Below, piece by piece: positions 29,810-38,131 of a stretch of DNA of 64,000 nucleotides. The position numbers and the translations under genes are program-made. Source of the stretch: Bacteroides graminisolvens DSM 19988 = JCM 15093 (GTDB lineage: Bacteria > Bacteroidota > Bacteroidia > Bacteroidales > Bacteroidaceae); contig NZ_ATZI01000008.1 of NCBI RefSeq assembly GCF_000428125.1, positions 62,001 to 126,000 of the forward strand, given 5' to 3'. Below the pieces are notes generated by a model. It did no database searches and was not told the origin of the DNA. It saw only the letters and a list, made by a program, of their open reading frames with translations. The number at the start of each line of letters is the position of its first letter. Position 1 is the stretch's first letter.

Positions 29810-29892
29810 AGAGCAAGTGTCTTTTTGCTTCACAATGGAATATTGTCCACCATTAATATTCTTTAGTCCACCTTACCCCACCTCAGTAAGCC

Positions 29893-29900
29893 TATTTTTG
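29893..29900 (+). promoter_or_regulatory. -7 promoter element of the divergent GH43-GH51-GH43 operon
   Basis: TATTTTTG matches TAnnTTTG 33 bp before the GH43 start. No good -33 box is seen, as expected for a promoter needing an activator such as the adjacent HTCS. Confidence 0.5.
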
Positions 29901-29933
29901 CATAAAACTTTAGTGATCAAATAAAAAGATATT

Positions 29934-31421
29934 ATGCAAACACGTAATTCGTTTGGCGTTATTCTTCTGCTTGTTTGGGTTTGTTCCTGCACAAAACCTG
30001 GGATATACGCACCGGTGTCGCTCCCTAATCCGTGGCAAGACAATTACTTATCAGTGTCGGGTATGGAAAATTATCGTTCATGGGGAACGTACAATGTACA
30101 CGATCCTGCCTGCAAAAAGTTTGGCGATACTTACTACATGTATTCTACCGATGCTATTTTTGCTGAGAACAAGGAAGTAGCTAAACAGAAAAATATTCCT
30201 TTGGGATATATCCAAGTCCGTAAATCTAAAGACTTGGTAAACTGGGATTTGGTAGGTTGGGCTTTCCCTGAAATACCTGCTGAAGCCGTTAACTGGGTAC
30301 GCACTCATGCAGAAGGTCAGGGAGCCACTAATATCTGGGCGCCTTATATCATCAAACATAATGATGTGTACAGGCTATATTATTGTGTGTCGGCTTTTGG
30401 TAAAAAGACATCATATATAGGTTTGGCAGAGTCTGCTTCACCCGAAGGCCCTTGGATACAGAAAGGATGTGTCGTGAAAACGGATGAGCAGACACCGATG
30501 AACGCCATTGATCCCAGCGTGATTGAAGATCCTCAAACGGGTAGGTGGTGGATGCATTACGGCTCCTATTTTGGTGGTTTGTTTTGTGTTGAGTTGAATC
30601 CCGCTACAGGACTTACCCAGCAAAAAAACGACTACGGTCATCTCATTGCTCGAAGAGCCAACTACAAAAAAGACAACCTGGAAGCGCCCGAGATTATTTA
30701 TAATCCGGAATTGAAGAAATACTTCCTTTTCGTTTCTTATGATCCGCTGATGACAACCTATAATGTTCGCGTGGGGCGTGCCGACAAGCCCGAAGGTCCG
30801 TTTCTGGACTATGCCGGACACGACCTAAAGGATACCACCAATAACTTTCCCATCCTGACGGCACCTTATGCTTTTGAAGGTCATCCCGGTTGGGCAGGTA
30901 CGGCACACTGTGGTGTGTGGCGCGAGGAAAACGGTCGCTATTATATGTTCCACCAAGGTCGGTTATCGCCCGAAAACCAGTTAATGGTGCTACATACACG
31001 GGAAATCTTTTTCAATGCCGAAGGCTGGCCGGTGGTGTCGCCCGAGCGTTACGCAGGAACAAAGTCTCGGCGTTTTACTGTAAAAGATATGTTGGGAGAG
31101 TGGGAAATTATGCGTGTGATTGAGCCGTTGCACGAACGTCAACTGGAAGCCGGACAAGTTTTGTGGGGTGAAGGACAGTTGGTTGATGATGAAATAAACA
31201 GATCTTCCGTTTATCATTTTGAAAAAGACAAAACGCTTAGAGAAGGAGGTCGTTGGTCGTTTTATGCTGATAAACAGCTGTTGGACTTGACTATAAAAGG
31301 AGAAAGTATCAGAAATCTCATTATCTTTGCCGGACACGACTGGGAAAGACAAACGGAAACAATTCTCTTTACCGGACTGGATCAACGCGGCCGTTCGGTA
31401 TGGGGAAAACGAATAAGATAA
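29934..31421 (+). CDS. GH43 arabinanase-like lipoprotein
   Basis: 495-aa predicted lipoprotein (lipobox VCSC, Cys about 19). The GH43 propeller has NVHDPACKKF (base Asp), NAIDPSVIED (pKa modulator) and LEAPEIIYNP (acid Glu). The C-terminal ~100 residues (MLGEWEIMRVIEPL...SVWGKRIR) look like the lipocalin-like domain of endo-arabinanases, shared with the GH43 at 9460-11379. It probably cuts linear alpha-1,5-arabinan or arabino-oligosaccharides. It heads a three-gene operon transcribed away from the HTCS. Confidence 0.92.
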   Translation: MQTRNSFGVILLLVWVCSCTKPGIYAPVSLPNPWQDNYLSVSGMENYRSWGTYNVHDPACKKFGDTYYMYSTDAIFAENKEVAKQKNIPLGYIQVRKSKDLVNWDLVGWAFPEIPAEAVNWVRTHAEGQGATNIWAPYIIKHNDVYRLYYCVSAFGKKTSYIGLAESASPEGPWIQKGCVVKTDEQTPMNAIDPSVIEDPQTGRWWMHYGSYFGGLFCVELNPATGLTQQKNDYGHLIARRANYKKDNLEAPEIIYNPELKKYFLFVSYDPLMTTYNVRVGRADKPEGPFLDYAGHDLKDTTNNFPILTAPYAFEGHPGWAGTAHCGVWREENGRYYMFHQGRLSPENQLMVLHTREIFFNAEGWPVVSPERYAGTKSRRFTVKDMLGEWEIMRVIEPLHERQLEAGQVLWGEGQLVDDEINRSSVYHFEKDKTLREGGRWSFYADKQLLDLTIKGESIRNLIIFAGHDWERQTETILFTGLDQRGRSVWGKRIR

Positions 31422-31456
31422 TTGCATTTATTTAATATATACATAAATTATAAACC

Positions 31457-33445
31457 ATGAGTAAACACAGGACTTTTTTAGCCGCTTTGGCATTATCGGC
31501 CGGTTTGGGTATGAATGCTCAAACCAATGAACTAGTCATTCAGACTAAGAAGTTGGGCGCTGAGATTCAGCCAACCATGTACGGACTCTTCTTTGAAGAT
31601 ATTAATTACGGGGCCGATGGAGGTCTTTATGCAGAGCTTGTTAAAAACCGCTCTTTTGAATTTCCTCAAAATCTGATGGGTTGGAAGACCTTTGGTCATG
31701 TAACATTAAAAGACGACGGACCGTTTGAGCGTAATCCGCACTATGTGCGTTTGGCTTATCCGGGGCACGACCATAAACGTACCGGATTGGAAAACGAAGG
31801 TTTCTTTGGAATCGGCGTGAAGGCTGGTGAAGAATATCGTTTCAGCGTGTGGGCCCGTTTGCCCGAAGGCGCTTCTTCCGAAAAAATCAGAATAGAAATG
31901 GTGAAACCCAATACAAATGCCGAAAGACATGCGTTTGCCTCTGAGGAACTAACGATTGATTCAAAAGAATGGAAGAAATACCAGGTCATTTTAAAACCTA
32001 CGCAAACGGAAGATAAATCTACTTTGCGTATATTTTTAGCATCCAAGGGAACGATTGATCTGGAACATGTGTCTCTTTTTCCGGTTGATACATGGAAAGG
32101 ACACGAAAATGGCTTGAGAAAAGACTTGGCGCAAGCATTGTATGACATCAAGCCCGGTGTATTTCGTTTTCCCGGCGGATGTATTGTTGAAGGTACCGAT
32201 TTGAACACGCGTTACGATTGGAAGAAAACTGTTGGTCCGGTTGAAAACCGTCCGTTAAACGAGAATCGCTGGCATTACACATTTCAACATCGTTTCTTTC
32301 CCGATTATTATCAGAGCTACGGAATGGGCTTTTACGAATTCTTCCTGCTATCTGAAGAAATTGGTTCGGAACCGTTGCCCGTATTGAGTTGCGGATTAGC
32401 GTGTCAGTTCCAGAATAGTGATCCGCATGCTCATGTAGCTGTGTGCGATTTAGATAGTTACATTCAGGACGCACTCGACCTTATTGAATTTGCCAACGGA
32501 GCAGTTACCACTAAATGGGGTAAAGTTCGTGCAGATATGGGACATCCGGCACCGTTTAACCTCAAATTTATCGGTATTGGTAACGAACAGTGGGGATCTG
32601 AATATCCCGAACGTTTGGAACCATTTATGAAAGCAATCAGGAAGGCCCATCCTGAAATTAAGATTATTGGAAGCTCGGGCCCCGATTCCGAAGGAAAACA
32701 GTTTGAATATTTATGGCCGGAAATGAAACGCCTGAAAGCCGACCTGGTGGATGAGCATTTCTATCGTCCGGAAAGTTGGTTCCTGAGTCAGGGAGCCCGT
32801 TACGATAACTACGACCGTAAAGGTCCGAAAGTTTTTGCCGGAGAATATGCTTGTCACGGTAAAGGAAAGAAATGGAATCATTTCAATGCATCCTTGCTCG
32901 AAGCTGCCTTCATGACAGGTTTGGAACGCAATGCCGACATCGTTCACATGGCGACCTATGCGCCTTTGTTTGCGCATGTAGAAGGATGGCAATGGCGTCC
33001 CGACATGATTTGGTTTGATAACCTCAAATCAGTTCGCAGCGTTAGCTATTACGTACAACAGCTTTATGCGCACAACAAAGGAACCAATGTAGTGCCGCTA
33101 ACAATGAACAATAAACCGGTGACCGGTGCCGAAGGCCAAAAAGGATTGTTTGCCAGTGCCGTGTGGGACAAAGACAGTCAGTCGTACATTGTAAAGGTCG
33201 TAAATACGTCGGATGAGGCACAGCCGCTTTCGCTGACTTTTGCCGGAATGAAAAAGAAAGAAGTACTTTCAAAAGGAGTATGCATCAAGTTGCAATCTAC
33301 AGATCCCGACAAAGACAATACATTAGATAATCCTCAAGCTATTGTGCCTGTGCAAACTGAGGTATCGGCAATGGGTAATGCTTTTGATACGCAAATTGAG
33401 CCCAAAACATTTGCTGTCTACAAATTTGTTAAAACCACGAAGTAA
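31457..33445 (+). CDS. GH51 alpha-L-arabinofuranosidase, long form
   Basis: 662-aa GH51 enzyme with a Sec signal peptide ending near GLGMNAQ (about residue 22). It carries an N-terminal carbohydrate-binding-like insertion (about 75-200: RNPHYVRLAYPG, YRFSVWARLPEG) before the catalytic barrel; FPGGCIVEGTD, acid/base GIGNEQWGSE and nucleophile VFAGEYACHG follow. The extra domain makes it ~150 aa longer than the GH51 at 14111-15652, so the two probably differ in substrate size or linkage. Its stop overlaps the start of the next GH43 (TAATG). Confidence 0.93.
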   Translation: MSKHRTFLAALALSAGLGMNAQTNELVIQTKKLGAEIQPTMYGLFFEDINYGADGGLYAELVKNRSFEFPQNLMGWKTFGHVTLKDDGPFERNPHYVRLAYPGHDHKRTGLENEGFFGIGVKAGEEYRFSVWARLPEGASSEKIRIEMVKPNTNAERHAFASEELTIDSKEWKKYQVILKPTQTEDKSTLRIFLASKGTIDLEHVSLFPVDTWKGHENGLRKDLAQALYDIKPGVFRFPGGCIVEGTDLNTRYDWKKTVGPVENRPLNENRWHYTFQHRFFPDYYQSYGMGFYEFFLLSEEIGSEPLPVLSCGLACQFQNSDPHAHVAVCDLDSYIQDALDLIEFANGAVTTKWGKVRADMGHPAPFNLKFIGIGNEQWGSEYPERLEPFMKAIRKAHPEIKIIGSSGPDSEGKQFEYLWPEMKRLKADLVDEHFYRPESWFLSQGARYDNYDRKGPKVFAGEYACHGKGKKWNHFNASLLEAAFMTGLERNADIVHMATYAPLFAHVEGWQWRPDMIWFDNLKSVRSVSYYVQQLYAHNKGTNVVPLTMNNKPVTGAEGQKGLFASAVWDKDSQSYIVKVVNTSDEAQPLSLTFAGMKKKEVLSKGVCIKLQSTDPDKDNTLDNPQAIVPVQTEVSAMGNAFDTQIEPKTFAVYKFVKTTK

Positions 33446-34422
33446 TGAATAGATTTAGATTCATGGGTAAATTGGGTTTGTTAATCCTTGCACTGGCAGC
33501 TCCTTTGGGGCTGTCAGCACAAGGTGATACTACATTTGTGGCCCAAGGAAACCCACTGTTCAAATACAAATATACAGCCGATCCGGGTGCGTTAGTACAC
33601 GGTGATAAAGTTTATATTTATGCCGGACACGATGAATGCCCGGCTCCGCAAGAACGCTATGTGATGAATGAATGGTGCGTTTTCTCATCTTCCGACCTCA
33701 AAACCTGGACCGAACATCCCGTGCCTCTTAAAGCCAAAGATTTCGCTTGGGCTAAAGGAGATGCTTGGGCTAGTCAGGTTATTGAACGCAACGGTAAGTT
33801 TTACTGGTATGTCACCGTGGAACACAAAGACATTCATGGAAAGTCAATAGGTGTGGCCGTATCCGACTCGCCAACAGGACCCTTTAAAGATGCCAGAGGT
33901 TCCGCTTTGATAACGAATGATATGACCACGCAATACACCCCAATTAGCTGGGATGATATTGATCCTACAGTGATTGTTGATGTTGACGGTCAGGCCTATC
34001 TTTTTTGGGGCAACACCCAATGCTATTATGCCAAACTGAAAAAGAATATGATTGAACTCGATGGCCCTATTATGCCGGTTACTCTTCCGCGCTTTACAGA
34101 AGCGCCGTGGATTCACAAAAGAGGAGAGTGGTATTACCTTTCTTATGCTTCAGAGTTTCCTGAGAAAATATGCTATGCGATGAGCAAAAACATCAACGGT
34201 CCGTGGGAGTATAAAGGTATTCTGAATGAAATAGCGGGTAATTCAAACACCAATCATCAGGCTATTATTGAGTTCAAAGGCAATTGGTATTTTGTGTATC
34301 ACAACGGGGGAATTAATACGCAAGGAGGTAGTTTTCGCCGTTCGGTATGCATAGATCGCCTATATTACAATGCCGATGGCACCATAAAACGGATTCAAAT
34401 GACCACGGAAGGGGTTCAATAA
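33445..34422 (+). CDS. GH43 alpha-L-arabinofuranosidase-type enzyme (compact, periplasmic)
   Basis: 325-aa GH43 enzyme with a signal peptide ending APLGLSAQ (about residue 26) and then only the catalytic propeller. The acidic triad is visible: YTADPGALVHG (base), DDIDPTVIVD (modulator), FTEAPWIHKRG (acid). Its start overlaps the upstream GH51 stop by one base (TAATG), showing translational coupling. Small single-domain GH43 enzymes of this kind remove arabinose from short oligosaccharides or side chains; exact linkage is not readable from sequence. Confidence 0.92.
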   Translation: MNRFRFMGKLGLLILALAAPLGLSAQGDTTFVAQGNPLFKYKYTADPGALVHGDKVYIYAGHDECPAPQERYVMNEWCVFSSSDLKTWTEHPVPLKAKDFAWAKGDAWASQVIERNGKFYWYVTVEHKDIHGKSIGVAVSDSPTGPFKDARGSALITNDMTTQYTPISWDDIDPTVIVDVDGQAYLFWGNTQCYYAKLKKNMIELDGPIMPVTLPRFTEAPWIHKRGEWYYLSYASEFPEKICYAMSKNINGPWEYKGILNEIAGNSNTNHQAIIEFKGNWYFVYHNGGINTQGGSFRRSVCIDRLYYNADGTIKRIQMTTEGVQ

Positions 34423-34455
34423 ACCTTCTGCTATTATACTTTTCGCACATAAAAT

Positions 34456-34705
34456 GGTTCTTCGTCACTTTAGGTGCAGGTTTCGATTCATATAATACTT
34501 TGATTCTGAGCAGGCTTATGCCTGCTCTATTATACATTTGCCTTTTATTCCTTTTATTTGATTGACGGTCCCCTCTGCCCGTCCATTGCTTAATGGAATG
34601 TCTATGGCTGCCTGTTCTCCAAATCATTCACTTGGCCTTTTCCTTTTATGATGCTTCTGAACTCTCTACATAAATCACCTACTGCTTTGATCTCAATGGA
34701 TGGTT
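34456..34705 (-). pseudogene. ISL3-family transposase C-terminal remnant
   Basis: Minus-strand translation gives AVGDLCREFRSIIKG, then in another frame PLSNGRAEGTVNQIKGI, then after a one-base shift in an A-run (about 34543-34546) KRQMYNRAGISLLRIKVLY. Together these match the conserved C-terminus of ISL3-family (DDE) transposases (SNG-x-EG-x-VN-x-IK-x-IKRQMY-x-RAG). The segment between the first two blocks is too short, implying a deletion. GGTTCTTCGTCACTTTAGGT at 34456-34475 could be the element's terminal repeat. At least two lesions make it dead. Family assignment is by motif recall. Confidence 0.75.
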
Positions 34706-34736
34706 GATCTTCTTGTCTGAGTGTATTGCTGCCGTC

Positions 34737-34952
34737 ATTTTTCGCCCCGGAGTAGTCCCGAGATTTTCTGATTTGGAGGTTATAGCACTGAATATGATAT
34801 CAGAAGCAAGGGGTATTGACAGCGAATCATTCTTCTTTTCCCAGCAACAGGAATACAAAGAATAGATAGAACTAATTTTACAAATACACCCCTTTATATC
34901 CCGAATCAGACGAATCTTGTCAAGAGCAGTTTTATATATTATTAACGAGTAA
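34737..34952 (+). pseudogene. IS982-like transposase N-terminal remnant
   Basis: The plus frame reads PRFSDLEVIALNMISEARGI then DSESFFFSQQQEYKE, a TAG stop at 34863, and then continues in the same frame (PFISRIRRILSR) to TAA at 34950. The SDLEVIALN-x-x-x-E-x-x-GIDSE pattern is characteristic of IS982-type transposase N-termini in Bacteroidetes. The catalytic domain is absent. Its start is not defined and it abuts the ISL3 remnant lying in the opposite direction. Confidence 0.6.
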
Positions 34953-34987
34953 ACCGGAAAGCAACAAAGATCGGCAAGACTTTGGTA

Positions 34988-35050
34988 AAACATAACCAAC
35001 TTTTTGAAAAACATAACCGACTTTTTCAAAAAGATAACGAGCAATTTTAA
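34988..35050 (+). repeat. Three 21-bp tandem units (heptad-coding)
   Basis: Three imperfect units with period 21 bp (CATAACC at 34991 and 35012, GATAACG at 35033), each followed by an A/T tract. On the plus strand they read KHNQLFE, KHNRLFQ, KDNEQF and then stop, that is, a seven-residue coiled-coil-like repeat. No start codon or upstream gene is recognisable. Confidence 0.6.
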
Positions 35051-35185
35051 ATCGTAAACCGTCTTTTGGGTCATGAGCAACCGTCTCTTCGCCATCAGAC
35101 GGTTTCTTATTGACCTTTTGCTACCGTGCAAACCGGCGCGAGACACCGTGTTAATGCAATCATAAACCGTCAAGACATAAAAAAA

Positions 35186-35210
35186 GGCAAGAGTATGAAC
35201 TCCTGCCTTT
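35186..35210 (-). terminator. Terminator-like hairpin (minus strand)
   Basis: GGCAAGAGT and ACTCCTGCC pair with one mismatch around a short loop, and on the minus strand the stem is followed by seven T. No intact minus-strand gene now precedes it, so it is probably a leftover of a lost transcript. Confidence 0.5.
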
Positions 35211-35447
35211 GCGCCTATAATAATTTGAATATACTATAAGCTTATAAGTACAAAGATAATACATTGTTCTGTCAATTCCAAATCATTGTGGTTCTTTTAT
35301 CAGGTTATTATTAGGGCACAAACCGTGGTGTTTCGAATGTAACGAAAACGGCCAATCCGCAAAATAAATACATAAAGGGACCAACGAAAACGCTTATATA
35401 CAAACAATAAACAGATAGATGCTTATAAGGAAACATCGTCAAAAAAG

Positions 35448-35551
35448 TTGGTGATACTTGGTGATACTTGGTGAGGCTTTTTTTTAGCTAAGTGTCACAC
35501 ATAAAAAACTGATAATCAATTTGTTGAAAGGTTGGTGATACTTGGTGATAC
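35448..35551 (+). repeat. Iteron-like 10-bp direct repeats TTGGTGATAC
   Basis: Cluster one (35448-35476) holds two perfect TTGGTGATAC units plus a partial third (TTGGTGAGG); cluster two (35532-35551) holds two perfect units. Units are exactly 10 bp apart, one DNA helical turn, so a protein could bind all on one face. No gene overlaps them. Confidence 0.75.
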
Positions 35552-35852
35552 TTTCTTTCTATCATTTTATGAGGGAATATCTCTTCATTGATGTGTGATG
35601 TATAACAATAAATATAATACCGAACCTGCAAAGAAATCCAAAATATAGTTCTTAGAAACATTATTTCTGCTGCTAAATATGTAAATTTGTCATTATTTGA
35701 AGGGTACGATGAGGAACGTATGGTTGATTTACTGTTTGACAGTGTTATGCTGGATGCTAAAAAGAATTCTTTACAGTGAAATCCTGGTTTGAATGCAACC
35801 CTACATATTGGCCGAATCCATTTTAAATAATTTAGTAATATAGTTTATTATC

Positions 35853-36824
35853 ATGAGAATGTTTCTTGTTTTTTTATTCGTTTTATGTTCGTCGGTGTCT
35901 ACCGTTTGGGCACAAGTGGCCTCTGAGAAGAATTTCAAGGCTTATTTATTTGTTTACTTCACCGGTAATCACATTGATGAAGAAGCTGTGTGTTATGCCG
36001 TTAGTGAAGACGGTTATAGATACAAGGCACTAAACAACAACAAACCAGTTATCGATTCCAAAGTCATCAGCTCTACCGGTGGCGTACGCGATCCGCATAT
36101 CTTACGGTGCCAGGACGGTAAAACATTTTATATGGTAGTTACCGATATGGTTTCCGACAATGGATGGGATTCTAATAGGGCAATGGTGCTGCTGAAATCA
36201 AATGATTTGGTGCATTGGAGTCATTCGGTCATTAATATGCAGAAACGATATAAGGGACAAGAAAAGCTGAAGAGGGTATGGGCACCTCAAACGGTATTTG
36301 ATGCAGAGACCGGAAAATATATGGTTTATTGGTCAATGAAGTATGGTGATGGTCCGGATGTTATTTATTATGCGTATGCTAATAAAGATTTTACCGATCT
36401 GGAGGGTGAGCCTAAACCATTGTTTTTACCGAAGAACGGAAAATCTTGCATAGATGGTGATATTGTGTTCAAAGAGGGAGTGTATCACTTGTTTTATAAA
36501 ACTGAAGGGCACGGAAACGGAATAAAGAAAGCAACAACACGTTCGTTGACATCCGGCCAATGGGAGGAAGAAGATGGTTATAAACAACAAACAACTGAGG
36601 CTGTAGAAGGCGCCGGCACTTTTAAATTAATCAACCAAGATAAATACATCCTGATGTATGATGTGTACATGAAAGGAAAATACCAGTTTACTGAAACTAC
36701 TGATCTGACGAATTTCCGGGTAATTGATCAAGATGTGACAATGGATTTTCATCCTCGTCATGGAACAATTATTCCCATTACGGCAAAAGAATTAAAGAGA
36801 ATAACTTCAAAATGGACTAAGTAA
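35853..36824 (+). CDS. GH43-family arabinosidase/xylosidase-like enzyme
   Basis: 323-aa secreted enzyme with a signal peptide ending STVWAQ (about residue 20). GH43 residues: GGVRDPHILR (base Asp), SCIDGDIVFK (modulator Asp) and EAVEGAGTFK (acid Glu), with KSNDLVHW and VWAPQTVFD propeller motifs and FHPRHGTIIP near the end. It belongs to a different GH43 branch from the three other GH43 genes. It is a monocistron between the decayed region and a bidirectional terminator, and may add a distinct arabinofuranosidase activity. Linkage cannot be read from sequence. Confidence 0.88.
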   Translation: MRMFLVFLFVLCSSVSTVWAQVASEKNFKAYLFVYFTGNHIDEEAVCYAVSEDGYRYKALNNNKPVIDSKVISSTGGVRDPHILRCQDGKTFYMVVTDMVSDNGWDSNRAMVLLKSNDLVHWSHSVINMQKRYKGQEKLKRVWAPQTVFDAETGKYMVYWSMKYGDGPDVIYYAYANKDFTDLEGEPKPLFLPKNGKSCIDGDIVFKEGVYHLFYKTEGHGNGIKKATTRSLTSGQWEEEDGYKQQTTEAVEGAGTFKLINQDKYILMYDVYMKGKYQFTETTDLTNFRVIDQDVTMDFHPRHGTIIPITAKELKRITSKWTK

Positions 36825-36870
36825 GTGTTGTAGGCAACAAGCTTATTCGCTCATTTTTCATACATAAAAG

Positions 36871-36911
36871 AAAGCGGTAAAACGAGTTATTACACTACGT
36901 TTTACCGCTTT
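36871..36911. terminator. Bidirectional intrinsic terminator between GH43 and galK
   Basis: A perfect 14-bp stem (AAAGCGGTAAAACG at 36871-36884 with CGTTTTACCGCTTT at 36898-36911), with A/T tracts on both sides, between two convergent genes. Confidence 0.85.
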
Positions 36912-36934
36912 TCTATTATACTTTTATTTGATGA

Positions 36935-38086
36935 TTAAACTAATCTTCTTGAACCATCACTAATTACTACATCGTATACTTTAGGACTTCTTCCAAATTT
37001 AGCCTTGAAAGTTTCTTTTGCTTTGGCAATGAAGCTATCATAAAGTTCATCTTTCACCAAGTTGATGGTACAACCGCCGAAGCCGCCACCCATCACGCGC
37101 GATCCGGTTACGCCGCATTCTTTTGCACAATCGTTAAGGAAATCAAGCTCTTCACAGCTAACTTCATACAATTTGCTCATACCGTGGTGAGTCTCATACA
37201 TTTTTTGTCCCACAGTCTCGTAATCGCCTACCTGCAGAGCATCACAAACATCAAGCACACGTTGAATTTCTTCAATCACGTATTCAGCACGCATAAAATC
37301 TTCCGCAGTGATTTCGCTCTTCACTTCCTTGAGCATGTCCATAGTGGCATCTCTCAAGAATTCTACATTCGGGTGATTCTTTTTGATGGCAGCAACTGCT
37401 GTTTCACATGACTGGCGACGTTTGTTGTAAGCCGATGAAGCCAACTCATGTTTAACAACTGAGTCAACCAATACCAAGCGGTAACCTTCCGGTTTGAAAG
37501 GGAAGTATTCGTATTCCAAAGAACGGCAGTCCAAACGGATAAGGCTTCCTGCTTTTCCGAATACCGAAGCAAATTGGTCCATGATACCACATTTTACACC
37601 GCAATAATTGTGCTCGGTAGCTTGTCCTACTTTAGCCAGCTCAAATTTGTCAATGTTACCGTTGAAGAGTTCGTTCAATGCAAACGCGTATGTACTTTCC
37701 AAAGCGGCAGAAGAAGACATACCTGCACCCAAAGGAACATCACCTGCAAATGCGGTATTGAATCCTTTTACAGCTACTCCACGTTTAATCATTTCACGGC
37801 ATACTCCGAAAATATATCTTGCCCAACTAGCTTTAGGTGCATCTTCTTCATTCAACCCAAATTCTACATAGTCTTTCAGGTCAATAGAGTAAGCGCGTAC
37901 CTTATCGGTGCCGTTTGGCTTTATCTCTGCAATCATTCCTTTGTCAATAGCTCCCGGAAAAACAAATCCTCCGTTATAGTCAGTGTGTTCTCCGATGAGG
38001 TTAATGCGTCCGGGTGATGCATATACATTTCCGGTTTCGCCGTCAAAGTGTTTGATAAAACGGCTTCTTACGAATTCTATATCCAT
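36935..38086 (-). CDS. galK: Galactokinase
   Basis: 383-aa GHMP kinase phosphorylating galactose at C1 (Leloir pathway). Visible: galactokinase signature GRINLIGEHTDYNGG, the ATP-binding loop PLGAGMSSSAALE, CGIMDQFASVFG, and the C-terminal GSRVMGGGFGGCTI. Length is standard. It is the last gene of a minus-strand galM-transporter-galK operon. Arabinan side chains in pectin sit on galactans, so a galactose operon beside an arabinan locus is sensible. Confidence 0.96.
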   Translation of the reverse strand: MDIEFVRSRFIKHFDGETGNVYASPGRINLIGEHTDYNGGFVFPGAIDKGMIAEIKPNGTDKVRAYSIDLKDYVEFGLNEEDAPKASWARYIFGVCREMIKRGVAVKGFNTAFAGDVPLGAGMSSSAALESTYAFALNELFNGNIDKFELAKVGQATEHNYCGVKCGIMDQFASVFGKAGSLIRLDCRSLEYEYFPFKPEGYRLVLVDSVVKHELASSAYNKRRQSCETAVAAIKKNHPNVEFLRDATMDMLKEVKSEITAEDFMRAEYVIEEIQRVLDVCDALQVGDYETVGQKMYETHHGMSKLYEVSCEELDFLNDCAKECGVTGSRVMGGGFGGCTINLVKDELYDSFIAKAKETFKAKFGRSPKVYDVVISDGSRRLV

Positions 38087-38131
38087 GGTGTTTTAAATGT
38101 TATAGTGTGAATAAATTAAATGAATGTTCGG

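Larger units (their letters stand above)
34423..35852. other. 1.4-kb intergenic mobile-element graveyard
   Basis: No intact gene is seen here. It contains an ISL3-type transposase tail (minus), an IS982-like transposase head (plus), a 21-bp heptad-coding repeat, a minus-strand terminator-like hairpin, 10-bp iteron-like repeats, and a ~52-codon open frame ending at about 35779 (contains EGYDEERMVDLLFDS) with no clear start, possibly the tail of another lost gene. Each supported element is listed separately. Confidence 0.7.

Noticed and set aside
34679..35173. 164-codon open frame on the minus strand
   Set aside because: It runs antisense across the IS982-like relic and the heptad repeat, has no signal of a protein family, and its repeats are explained by the other strand.
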